A DNA stretch of 64,000 bases from contig CANCER010000003.1 in the NCBI GenBank assembly GCA_947375135.1, positions 124,001 through 188,000 on the forward strand. Reading direction: 5' to 3'. This DNA is from Comamonadaceae bacterium. GTDB taxonomy: Bacteria > Pseudomonadota > Gammaproteobacteria > Burkholderiales > Burkholderiaceae_C. Below, piece after piece: positions 50,587 to 58,594 of the stretch (its first letter is position 1; each line of letters starts with the position of its first letter). The notes under the pieces were generated by a model that saw only the letters and a list, made by a program, of their open reading frames with translations, ran no database searches and had not been told where the DNA came from. Position numbers and translations under genes: made by a program.

Positions 50587-51420
50587 TTAGAGTTCAGCCT
50601 GCGCGCCGGAGGGTCGGGCGTCAATGGACAGCATCCAGTCCACCACCAGGTTCACCGAGACGGTGAGCAGGGCGATGGCCGTGGCCGGGTAGATCGGGGC
50701 CATCATGCCGAAGTTGATGGCCGCAGCGTTCTCACGCACCATGCCGCCCAGGTCGGCATAGGGCGGCTGAATGCCCAGGCCCAGGAAGGACAGGCCGGCA
50801 ATGAACAGGAAGTTGAAGCAAAAGCGCAGGCCGAACTCGGAGATCAGCGGCGCCCAGGCGTTGGGCAGAATCTCGCGGCGAATCACCCACCACAGGCCCT
50901 CGCCGCGCAGGCGCGCGGCTTCCACATATTCCATCACCGTGAGGTTCATGCCCAGGGCGCGCGCCAGGCGGAACACGCGGGTGGAGTCCAGCACGGCAAT
51001 CGTCAGGATCAGCACCGGAATGCTGGAGCCGAACACGCCCAGAATGATCAGCGCAAAGATCAGGCCGGGGATGGAGAGCATCACATCCACCAGGCGCGAG
51101 AAGAACAGGTCTACCCAGCCGCCCAGCACGGCGGCGACAAAGCCCAGCACGATGCCAATCAGAAACGACAGCAGCGTGATGGCCAGCGCCACGCCAATCG
51201 TCATGCGCGCGCCGTACATGATGCGGGTAAGCATGTCGCGCCCGATCTGGTCGGCGCCCAGCAGCATCTTCACGGAAGGCTCGTCCCAGGTGCCACCGAT
51301 ATTGGCCGACTGGCCGTAGGGCGCGAGCCAGGGGGTAAAGATCGAAACGAAGACAAAGATAAAGACGACAGTCAGGCCGAACCAGGCCGACAGGGTGGGT
51401 TTGTTGCCAAAGATTTTCAT
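50587..51420 (-). CDS. ABC transporter permease, DppC/OppC type
   Basis: A 277-residue inner-membrane permease with about six helices. Typical start with an N-terminal helix near KPTLSAWFGLTVVFIFVFV, the LLGADQIGRDMLTRIMYGAR block used by this family, and the EAA loop EYVEAARLRGEGLWWVIRRE. Together with the DppB-type partner it forms a peptide, opine or nickel type channel. 14 bases upstream of the ATPase gene. Confidence 0.93.
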   Translation of the reverse strand: MKIFGNKPTLSAWFGLTVVFIFVFVSIFTPWLAPYGQSANIGGTWDEPSVKMLLGADQIGRDMLTRIMYGARMTIGVALAITLLSFLIGIVLGFVAAVLGGWVDLFFSRLVDVMLSIPGLIFALIILGVFGSSIPVLILTIAVLDSTRVFRLARALGMNLTVMEYVEAARLRGEGLWWVIRREILPNAWAPLISEFGLRFCFNFLFIAGLSFLGLGIQPPYADLGGMVRENAAAINFGMMAPIYPATAIALLTVSVNLVVDWMLSIDARPSGAQAEL

Positions 51421-51449
51421 GGGGTGTGTCCTTTTGCTGAGGCCTCTTT

Positions 51450-52397
51450 TTAGCGTTTGTGGCGCAGGCGGGGATTCACCAGAATCACCAGAATATCGGC
51501 CAGGGTGTTGAGCATGACAAACACCATGGCAAAGACCAGGCCGCAGGCCTGGATAACCGGCACATCGCGCTTGGACACGGCGTCCACCATCAGCTGGCCC
51601 AGACCCGGATAGACGAACACCGCTTCGATCACCACCACGCCCACCACCAGATAGGCCAGGTTCAAGGCCACCACGGTGATGATGGGCGCTGCGGCATTGG
51701 GCAGGGCATGGCGCACGATGACGCGCCCGCGCTTGGCGCCCTTGAGGAAGGCCATTTCAATATAGGGCGTGGACATGACGGAGAGTACGGAGCTGCGCGT
51801 CATGCGCAGCATGTGCGCCGCCACCAGCAACGTGAGCGTGATGGCGGGCAGGGTGGTCTGGTAGACACGTTCGGAAAACGGCATGCCCTTGAACACGGTG
51901 GACAGCGAGGGGAACCAGTCCACCTCCACCGCCATGAAGATGATCAGCAGGTAGGCGATAAAAAACTCGGGCAGCGAGATGGCCGTCAGCGTCACGATAT
52001 TGGCCAGCTTGTCGGACCATTTGCCTTCGTTGATGGCGGAGAAAATACCCAGTCCCACGGCCACCGGAATCGCGATCAGCGCCGCATAACCGGCCAGAAA
52101 CAGGGTGTTGCCCAGGCGCGGCATGATCTCATTGACGATCACGCGCTTGTTCGTCATGGCTACACCCAGGTCGCCCTGCAGTGCGCTGGTGAGCCAGTGC
52201 AGGTAGCGCAGGTGGGCAGGGACATCCAGGCCCAACTCCTTGCGGAAGATAACCAATGCTTCCGGGGTGGCTCCCTGACCCAGCACGGCGGACGCGACGT
52301 CGCCCGGCAGGATCTGGGTGCAGACAAAAATCAAAATGGAGACTGCAAACAGCGTAAGCACCCCGAGCAGGAGCCGGTTCAATATCAATTTCGCCAT
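51450..52397 (-). CDS. ABC transporter permease, DppB/OppB type
   Basis: A 315-residue permease with about six helices. LGVLTLFAVSILIFVCTQIL, GDVASAVLGQGATPEAL and the membrane-core EAA loop IEMAFLKGAKRGRVIVRHAL are family hallmarks. Start ATG 52395-52397, after a 220-base gap holding a terminator-like hairpin between it and the substrate-binding gene. Second gene of the transporter set. Confidence 0.93.
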   Translation of the reverse strand: MAKLILNRLLLGVLTLFAVSILIFVCTQILPGDVASAVLGQGATPEALVIFRKELGLDVPAHLRYLHWLTSALQGDLGVAMTNKRVIVNEIMPRLGNTLFLAGYAALIAIPVAVGLGIFSAINEGKWSDKLANIVTLTAISLPEFFIAYLLIIFMAVEVDWFPSLSTVFKGMPFSERVYQTTLPAITLTLLVAAHMLRMTRSSVLSVMSTPYIEMAFLKGAKRGRVIVRHALPNAAAPIITVVALNLAYLVVGVVVIEAVFVYPGLGQLMVDAVSKRDVPVIQACGLVFAMVFVMLNTLADILVILVNPRLRHKR

Positions 52398-52479
52398 GGA
52401 ATATTTTTGTAAGTTGAGTGATACGACTGACGGCAGGTTACCTCGGGAAACCCTGAATCAGCACCCGGCACACATAAAA

Positions 52480-52514
52480 AAAAGCGGGTGGGGCCAAAGG
52501 CCCGCCCCGCTTTT
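52480..52514 (-). terminator. Strong hairpin between the substrate-binding gene and the permease genes
   Basis: A 16-bp stem (52480-52495 with 52499-52514, two mismatches) with an AAA loop and a T run on the minus strand after the hairpin. It lies 100 bases after the substrate-binding gene and before the permease gene, so it can make transcript amounts unequal, with more of the binding protein than of the permeases. Confidence 0.8.
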
Positions 52515-52617
52515 ATTGTTTCAGTTGCCTTGTGTGATCCTACGCAATTTTCAGACCCAGACGGCCCCTGCGGTCGCCGGAATGCAAAAACGCGTCAGAC
52601 GTCGGCGACAAGCCTAG

Positions 52618-54192
52618 TTAGGCAAACCAGCCTTTTTCCGCAATACGGTCATCGGCCATGTCGTAGCGCCCGGAGATCGTCAGGCCTTGCAGCTTGGTGG
52701 TGCAGGCGTCCAAGTAGTCCTGTACTGCAAAGCACACCATGCCAGAGTTCTGGCTGATCAGGGCCTGGCAACGGGCGTACTGCTCGGCGCGTTTCTTCTG
52801 GTCCATCTCGACGCGGGCGGCGACCAGCAACTTGCTGAATTCTTCGTTCTGGAAGTGGGTGTCATTCCAGGGGTTCTTGAGACCGCCGAAGAAGGTGCTG
52901 GTGAGCTGGTTGTCAATGGTGGGACGGTTACCCCAGTACACCGCGCAGAACGGTTGCTTGAGCCAGACGTTGTCCCAGTAGCCGTCGCCGGAGACGCGCT
53001 TGAGGTCCATATTGATGCCGGCCTTGGCAAGCGACTCTTGGTAGATCTGGCCGGAGTCGGTGGCGCCGGAGAAGGCACCTTCGGACACTTGCAATTCCAC
53101 GCCGGAGGAGATGCCGGACTTCTTGAAGTGGAACTTGGCCTTGTCCGGGTCGTAGGACATCATCTTCTGCTTGGTGTCGTAGTACTTCATCTTGGTGCCG
53201 ACCGTGTGGTCGTTACCGACGGATGCGTAACCCGAGAACACGTTTTCCACAATCTTCTTGCGGTCAATGCCGTACTTCAGGGCCAGCATCAGGTCCTTGT
53301 TGTTGTACGGAGCCTGGTCAGACAGGGCCACAAAGGCAAAGCGGTTGCCCATGCCGGGTGTGCGCGAGATGCGCAGGTTCTTGTTTTTGGCCAGCAGACC
53401 GGCGGTCTTGGGGTCGACGCGGTTGATGATGTCCACCTGGCCCGTGACCAGTGCTTGCGTGCGCGCAGCGGCGTCGCCGATGTAGCGCAGTTCCACGCGG
53501 TCGAAGTTGCCGCGGTTGGGCTTCCAGTAGTTGCCGGGTTTGCGCTTGAAGGTAGCGCGCACGCCAGGCTGGAACTCGTCCAGCGTGAAGGCGCCAGTGC
53601 CATCGGGCTTGGAAAAGTCGGTCGTGCCGTTGGGTACCACAATGATGTGGTAGTCGGACAGGTTGAAGGGCAAGTCGAGGTTGCCATTGCTCATCAGGAT
53701 CTGGACCTGGTTGGCGTTGATCTTCTTGATGTCGGAGATGTCGGCCATCAGTGACTTGGCGGGAGACTTGGTCTCACCGCGGTGCATGTTGATGGAGTAG
53801 ATCACGTCATCGGCGTCCAGCGTCTTGCCGGAGGTGAAGGTGATGCCCTTGCGGATGTTGAAGGTCCAGTCGGTGGCACCGGGCTTGACTTCCCAGCTCT
53901 CGAACAGTTCGCCGACGGCGTCGCCGTTGTCGGCCACTTCCACCAGGTTGTTCCACAGCATCAGACTCATGGTGATGGGGATGGAGTCGGCATAGGTGCG
54001 GGGATCCAGGCTGTCGGAGGGCGAACCGCCCTCCATGCCGATACGCAGCGTTCCGCCCTTTTTCGGTGCAGCAGCTGCCATTGCCGGCAGGGATCCGAAG
54101 GCGGCAGTCAGGCCGACTGCGGATGCGCCCAGAATCATTGAACGACGGTCCAGGATGATGCCGGATTCCGTTGTGTTTTCGATCATTGCCAT
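52618..54192 (-). CDS. Peptide/opine-type ABC transporter substrate-binding protein, Tat-exported
   Basis: A 524-residue family 5 solute-binding protein. The N terminus LDRRSMILGASAVGLTAAF is a twin-arginine-like signal with RRS at residues 16-18 and a hydrophobic stretch, ending near AMAAAAPKKG; the mature domain begins GGTLRIGMEGG. The family fold is indicated by DPRTYADSIPITMSLMLWN and the DVIYSINMHRG stretch. It delivers a peptide, amide, glycoside or similar solute to the permeases. It is the first gene of the transporter part, downstream of the CocE gene by 296 bases, with its own leader. Confidence 0.9.
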   Translation of the reverse strand: MAMIENTTESGIILDRRSMILGASAVGLTAAFGSLPAMAAAAPKKGGTLRIGMEGGSPSDSLDPRTYADSIPITMSLMLWNNLVEVADNGDAVGELFESWEVKPGATDWTFNIRKGITFTSGKTLDADDVIYSINMHRGETKSPAKSLMADISDIKKINANQVQILMSNGNLDLPFNLSDYHIIVVPNGTTDFSKPDGTGAFTLDEFQPGVRATFKRKPGNYWKPNRGNFDRVELRYIGDAAARTQALVTGQVDIINRVDPKTAGLLAKNKNLRISRTPGMGNRFAFVALSDQAPYNNKDLMLALKYGIDRKKIVENVFSGYASVGNDHTVGTKMKYYDTKQKMMSYDPDKAKFHFKKSGISSGVELQVSEGAFSGATDSGQIYQESLAKAGINMDLKRVSGDGYWDNVWLKQPFCAVYWGNRPTIDNQLTSTFFGGLKNPWNDTHFQNEEFSKLLVAARVEMDQKKRAEQYARCQALISQNSGMVCFAVQDYLDACTTKLQGLTISGRYDMADDRIAEKGWFA

Positions 54193-54228
54193 GTTTGAGG
54201 ATCTCCAATCAAATCAAGTAAGGGTTTT

Positions 54229-54244
54229 CCGATGCAGGCATCGG
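54229..54244. promoter_or_regulatory. Hairpin in the substrate-binding gene leader
   Basis: CCGATG-CAGG-CATCGG, a 6-bp stem 37 bases before the start codon; a small RNA or DNA hairpin in the leader. Confidence 0.4.
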
Positions 54245-54301
54245 GGTTGATACACGCACCGGAAAATTCGAGAGCAATTCGCTTTCGCTCCAGCGCCATA
54301 G

Positions 54302-54323
54302 TATTGCAATTCGGTATGCAATA
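54302..54323. promoter_or_regulatory. Inverted repeat, candidate operator upstream of the ABC transporter
   Basis: TATTGCA-N8-TGCAATA, 7-bp perfect arms in an AT-rich stretch about 110 bases upstream of the substrate-binding gene. Dyads of this size bind dimeric regulators such as GntR or LysR types; which regulator is unknown, and none is encoded in the cluster part visible here. Confidence 0.5.
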
Positions 54324-54488
54324 TTCGTACACGTTATCCCTAAGCGCGGGCTTTTTTACGGCGCTGAGTGGCAATTACTCGGATTGAATATCCGCGCGGT
54401 TGTCGCGCAATGGCCCGATAAAGTCGCATCTGATGAATGCCGGGCGGCACGGTCTGCTAAGCCCTTCCAAATGCCTCCTTTGTCGCCA

Positions 54489-56501
54489 TCAGAGCAAGTT
54501 GCGCCGGATCTTCTGGTTCCAATCGCGGCTCCAGACCAGTGCATCGTTTTCATAGGCCTCCAGCCGCCCGGTGATGTGCCAATGGGTCCGGCTAGCCGTC
54601 ATGGCAGACCAGGTTTCGGTGCGCACTTTCCAGCCGTCGCGCGCGCGTTCCTCGGTCCAATGGCACTCCTGCCGCGCACTCAAGGGATCATCGGGCAGGA
54701 TGCGGTAGTTTTCGCGCCCGCAGGCCCACAGTGTCATGCCGTGCTCTGTTATGGTGCTGCGGCCAAAGTCGTCCACGATGCTCAGGCGTGTTTCGCCCGT
54801 GGCCTGGTCGCGTGTGAGTTCCCGCTTGTTGAATGGCTTGCTGTGCTCAATCAGCTTGACCGCAGGCGCGGCCTCGCTGGGCGCAAACACCGGCGGCTTC
54901 TCATGAGCTTGTTTGGCGCGTACGGGCAACTCCATGAAACTGGCGGCGGTATGCACCGTCAGTGTCACCGTCTCGGGGCTGGGCCAGATCATGGGCCAGT
55001 AGCTGGTGCTGAGGGAGACGCGCAGTTTCTGCCCCTTGGGGATGGTTGCAGCCAAATCGTCCAGCGCAATGCGCACGGTGTAGGTCTTGCCCGGCTCCAG
55101 TGCCTCGGGCTTCTCGTGGCCGTTGCGGTGGCACAGGTTGAACACGGCATAGCTGATGCGCGAGATCGCACCATCCGGCCAGATGGTGTTCAGGCGCACC
55201 GCCACGTTGGCCACCGGCTTGTCGCTGCTGAACTTCAGGGTCAGCGTGGGCGCGCCCACCAGGTCCATGTCTTTTGTCAGCGCCTGGCTGTCAAAGGTGA
55301 GGGAGCCTGAGTCGTCATGGCGCTGGTCGCCGGCAAACTCCGGGCCCAGCCAGATGATGCAGTACTCGCCACCATCACCCCCCACGGTCTGTGCGGTGCT
55401 GTGGCTCTGTTTGGTCGAGCGGCCCTTGGTCTGTGACAAGCCGTCACTGTTGAGGTGCCAGCGCTGCACCTCGCCCTTGTCGAACGGCCACTGGCTGTCG
55501 CTGACCCAGCGCCCGGCGATATGGCTGATGGATGCTCCGGGGCGGGGCGGCTCCATGACGTAGGTGCGAAACGCCGGGTCTTTGGCGACGCCGGTGTTCT
55601 CGTTTTTCAGCCACTGGTCCCACCAGCGCAGCGCTTCTTGCAGAAATCCGATGCGCGGCTCGGGCACGGCAAAGTGCGGGTACTTGTGGGCCCAGGGACC
55701 GATGATGCCCTTGGCCGGTGCCTGCAGGTTTGTCACCAGGCGCGGCACCGCGTTGGTGTACGCATCGTTCCACCCGCCCACGGCCAGCACGGCGGCCTGG
55801 ATGGCGGAATAGTCCTCGTTGACCGAGCCATGTTTCCAGTAGGCGTCGCGGTGCGGATGCTGCAGCCAGTCTATGGCCAGCAGCGGCTCGGCCTCCAGGC
55901 GATCCAGCCACATGTCCCGCCAGCGTTCGCCCACCAGAGCCGGGTCCGGTGCGCGCGAGGAGTAGGCAAACATGGTGGCCGACCAGCCCAGGTTCTCGTT
56001 GAGCAGGCAGCCGCCCTTGTAGTGGATGTCGTCGGTGTAGCGGTCGTCCGTGGAGCACAGGGTGATGATGGCCTTGAGCCCCTCGGGCCGCATGGCCGCC
56101 ACCTGCAGGCTGTTGAAGCCGCCCCAGGAGATGCCCATCATGCCGATGTTGCCGCTGCACCAGGGTTGCTGCCGTAGCCAGGCAATCACGGCACAGGCGT
56201 CATCGAGTTCCTGTTGCGTGTATTCGTCCAGCATGATGCCGTCCGAGTCGCCACTGCCGCGCATGTCCACCCGCACACAGGCATAGCCGTGGCCGGCGAT
56301 ATAGGGGTGCGTGAGCGCATCACGGATATGCGTGCCGTCGCGCTTGCGGTAGGGCAGGTATTCGAGGATGGCGGGTACGGGGTACTTGGCCGCGTCCTTT
56401 GGCATCCAGATGCGAGCGGCGAGCTTCGTGCCGTCGGGCAGGGTGATGAAGGTGTTGGAGATTTCCTGCACCTTGCGGGGGAACTTGGTCACTGTTTTCA
56501 T
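54489..56501 (-). CDS. CocE/NonD-type serine hydrolase
   Basis: A 670-residue X-Pro-dipeptidyl-peptidase/cocaine-esterase type hydrolase. The alpha/beta hydrolase has nucleophile MMGISWGGFNSLQVAA (GxSxGG), Asp in AVGGWNDAYTNA and catalytic His in GPWAHKYPHFAVP. A C-terminal jelly-roll domain follows (residues about 420-660). It hydrolyses esters or amides. The start is ATG 56499-56501 (MKTVTKFPRKVQ); a longer upstream frame enters the repeat region. It follows the dehydratase gene in the catabolic cluster and precedes the ABC transporter. Confidence 0.9.
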   Translation of the reverse strand: MKTVTKFPRKVQEISNTFITLPDGTKLAARIWMPKDAAKYPVPAILEYLPYRKRDGTHIRDALTHPYIAGHGYACVRVDMRGSGDSDGIMLDEYTQQELDDACAVIAWLRQQPWCSGNIGMMGISWGGFNSLQVAAMRPEGLKAIITLCSTDDRYTDDIHYKGGCLLNENLGWSATMFAYSSRAPDPALVGERWRDMWLDRLEAEPLLAIDWLQHPHRDAYWKHGSVNEDYSAIQAAVLAVGGWNDAYTNAVPRLVTNLQAPAKGIIGPWAHKYPHFAVPEPRIGFLQEALRWWDQWLKNENTGVAKDPAFRTYVMEPPRPGASISHIAGRWVSDSQWPFDKGEVQRWHLNSDGLSQTKGRSTKQSHSTAQTVGGDGGEYCIIWLGPEFAGDQRHDDSGSLTFDSQALTKDMDLVGAPTLTLKFSSDKPVANVAVRLNTIWPDGAISRISYAVFNLCHRNGHEKPEALEPGKTYTVRIALDDLAATIPKGQKLRVSLSTSYWPMIWPSPETVTLTVHTAASFMELPVRAKQAHEKPPVFAPSEAAPAVKLIEHSKPFNKRELTRDQATGETRLSIVDDFGRSTITEHGMTLWACGRENYRILPDDPLSARQECHWTEERARDGWKVRTETWSAMTASRTHWHITGRLEAYENDALVWSRDWNQKIRRNLL

Positions 56502-56562
56502 CGTGTTGCTTTCACAAATTTGTTCAATACCCAATACAGATGCCAATGGCTGATTTTTGTAC

Positions 56563-56667
56563 ACCGCTGACAGCGGGGTAGATGTTTCCGTCCGTGTCCC
56601 CCGCCCTGCGGGCTCCTCCTTTACCTCCCGGAACCATCCACCCCACTGTCAGCGGCAGCCTGCACTG
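56563..56667 (-). repeat. Nested-hairpin repeat copy 1
   Basis: Of the family described for copy 4; on the minus strand it shows outer arms of about 25 bp (GCTGACAGTGGGGTGGATGG against its partner), the constant core GGTAAAGGAGGAG, apical stem CCCGCAGGG and the constant CGGGGGACACGG. It is about 90% identical to copy 4 in inverted orientation. Confidence 0.85.
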
Positions 56668-56768
56668 TTGCTTGCGATGACTGAATGCACAAGTCATTCA
56701 ATCCTTTGCGTGCCCACAGTTTAGGCAGACGCAGAACTGAAATTCCTGTGCACGCCAAGCATGTTTGC

Positions 56769-56872
56769 AGACGCAGGACGGTGTGGCGCTCAGCGACCGT
56801 AGGTAAAGGAGGAGCCCCGTAGGGGCGGGGGACACGGAGGGCGCTGAGTGCCATGCCGGCCTGTGTCTCACG
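56769..56872 (+). repeat. Nested-hairpin repeat copy 2
   Basis: Same family, opposite strand to copy 1; core GTAGGTAAAGGAGGAG, apical stem CCCC-GTA-GGGG and GGGGGACACGG. Its outer arms (around GTGTGGCGCTCAGCG) differ from those of copy 1 but pair with each other. It resembles inverted copy 3. Confidence 0.85.
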
Positions 56873-56890
56873 TGACTGCTGCACCCTGAC

Positions 56891-58081
56891 TTACGCCTGA
56901 TGTGGCGTATGCGTCATATCCAGATGCAGCGCGTTACCCACATACGGGTGCGCCAGCGCCACCGCTTCATTCAACTCCACACCCAGCCCCGGCTCGGTGG
57001 GCGGAATGATGTAGCCGCCTTCCCACTTGATCGGCTTCGTCAGCAGGTCCGCATAAAAACCGGAGCCGTCGTAAATCGTTTCCAGAATCAGGAAGTTGGG
57101 TGTGCTGGTCGATATCTGAATGGCCGCGGCCCAGGTGATGGGGCCGCAGTAAATGTGTGGCGCAATCTGCGCATGCACTGCCTCGGCCATGGAGGCAATC
57201 TTCTTGGCCTCGGTGATGCCACCCACGCGTGCCAGGTTCATCTGCAAAATGCTGGCCGCCCCTTCTTCCAGCAGGCGCTGGAATTCCCACTTGGTGCTCA
57301 GGCGCTCGCCGGCCGCAATGGGGATGGATGTGGCGCGCGCCACCTTGGCCATTTCCTTCTGGTTGTCCGGCGGAATCGGCTCTTCGAACCACAGTGGGTC
57401 GTACTTCTCCAGGCGTTTGGCCAAGCGGATGGCGCCCGAGGCGGTCATCTGGCCGTGGGTGCCGAACAGCAAGTCGGCCTTGCTGCCCACCGCTTCACGC
57501 AGCAGTTTGCAAAAGCGCTCCGAGCGGTCCAGGTCTTCGAGCGACAACTGGTGCCCGTCGTACACGGTGTAAGCGCCTGCCGGGTCGAACTTGACCGCAT
57601 TGAAACCCATCTCCACATATTCGGCTGCGCGCACAGCGGCGAGTTCCGGGTCGGCATAGACATTGGTCCGGTCACCCGGCTTGGGGTAGATGTAGGTGTA
57701 GCTGCGCAGCTTGTCGTGCACCTGGCCGCCCAGCAACTTGTAAACCGGCTTGCCCAGGTCCTTGCCCTTGATGTCCCAGCAGGCCATATCGATGGCGCTC
57801 AGAATGCCCATCATGGAAATGTCGGGCCGCTGGATAAAGCCACCGCCGTAGACACTGCGCCAGATCTTTTCGGTGTCGAACGGGTCCTGTCCGACCACAT
57901 AGCGCTCCACCACATCGCGCGCCATTTGCTCCACGATATGCGGGTGGTAGGGCAGGTTGTAGATTTCGCCCACGCCTTCTACGCCGGTGTCGGTGATCAG
58001 CTTGATGAACACGTAGTAGCGCCCGCCAAAGCCTGGGGGCGGGTTGCCTACGGTAAAGGTCTTGATGTCTTTGATTTGCAT
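56891..58081 (-). CDS. Mandelate racemase/muconate lactonizing enzyme family protein, first metal ligand replaced
   Basis: A 396-residue enolase-superfamily enzyme of the acid-sugar dehydratase type. The N-terminal lid and the barrel end are intact: KLLGGQVHDKL, then LWFEEPIPPD (Glu233) and PIAAGERLST (Glu259), His309 in AQIAPHIYCGP. Glu233-Glu259-His309 keep the galactonate-dehydratase spacing (26 and 50). The first ligand position, 26 residues before Glu233, is Gly207 in LLFGTHGQMTASG in place of Asp, while His209 (Asp-x-His in DgoD) is kept. Likely dehydrates a sugar acid with an altered metal site or uses another ligand. It is framed by inverted repeat pairs. Confidence 0.88.
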   Translation of the reverse strand: MQIKDIKTFTVGNPPPGFGGRYYVFIKLITDTGVEGVGEIYNLPYHPHIVEQMARDVVERYVVGQDPFDTEKIWRSVYGGGFIQRPDISMMGILSAIDMACWDIKGKDLGKPVYKLLGGQVHDKLRSYTYIYPKPGDRTNVYADPELAAVRAAEYVEMGFNAVKFDPAGAYTVYDGHQLSLEDLDRSERFCKLLREAVGSKADLLFGTHGQMTASGAIRLAKRLEKYDPLWFEEPIPPDNQKEMAKVARATSIPIAAGERLSTKWEFQRLLEEGAASILQMNLARVGGITEAKKIASMAEAVHAQIAPHIYCGPITWAAAIQISTSTPNFLILETIYDGSGFYADLLTKPIKWEGGYIIPPTEPGLGVELNEAVALAHPYVGNALHLDMTHTPHQA

Positions 58082-58209
58082 GGTTGTCTCCTGTTTTTTT
58101 ACCTGTTGATCGATTCAAAATACATGGCAATTGAATTCACTTGCATAGGGTGCCGGGCGGCTTCTGGGTTCAGGTACTTCAGTCAAAGGCACTTCAGTCA
58201 GAGGCCACT

Positions 58210-58315
58210 TCCGGACACAGGCCACCATGGCACTCCGATTCGTCCGTGTCCCCCGCCCACTGCGTGGGCTCCTCCTTTACCTCCCGAATCGGAGCGCCAC
58301 GCCGTCCTGTGTCTG
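58210..58315 (-). repeat. Nested-hairpin repeat copy 3
   Basis: On the minus strand the core GGAGGTAAAGGAGGAG, an extended apical stem CCCAC-GCA-GTGGG and GGGGGACACGG. The outer stem contains CCGATTCG with CGAATCGG, perfectly paired but different in sequence from copy 2. Confidence 0.85.
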
Positions 58316-58360
58316 CCCACGTTTTGGCGCGCGACGGTAGAAATGCATTGGATGTTGGGC

Positions 58361-58384
58361 ATTGGTTATTGGTTATTGGTTATT
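58361..58384 (+). repeat. 7-bp tandem repeat
   Basis: ATTGGTT occurs three times in a row (58361-58381), then ATT, in an otherwise non-coding stretch between repeat copies 3 and 4. Confidence 0.75.
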
Positions 58385-58400
58385 AAATGATTGCGTGCCC

Positions 58401-58506
58401 ACCATGCAGGCTGCCGATGACAGTGGGGTAGATGGTTCCGGTAGGTAAAGGAGGAGCCCGCAGGGCGGGGGACACGGACGGAACCTTCTACCCCGCTGGC
58501 AGTGGC
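58401..58506 (+). repeat. Nested-hairpin repeat copy 4
   Basis: Reference copy of the family: outer stem of about 25 bp (GGGGTAGATGGTTCCG with CGGAACCTTCTACCCC), then the constant strand GTAGGTAAAGGAGGAG, an apical stem CCC-GCA-GGG and the constant strand GGGGGACACGG before the outer stem closes. Two pairs of copies occupy the gaps 56502-56890 and 58082-58594, on both sides of the dehydratase gene. Confidence 0.85.
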
Positions 58507-58588
58507 GTACCGGAGCCACAGAGGCGCGCTGGCAGCGGCGCACCCAAACCACAGAGGCCCGCTGGCAGCGGCGTACCCCAAGCTGCGC
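58495..58588 (+). repeat. 33-bp tandem repeat (2.8 units)
   Basis: Units 58495-58527, 58528-58560 and 58561-58588 share the frame GCTGGCAG-GGCG-AC-C followed by CCACAGAGG-C. It lies between repeat copy 4 and the stop codon of the aldehyde dehydrogenase gene; it partly overlaps the copy 4 outer stem. Confidence 0.75.
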
Positions 58589-58594
58589 ACGTTT

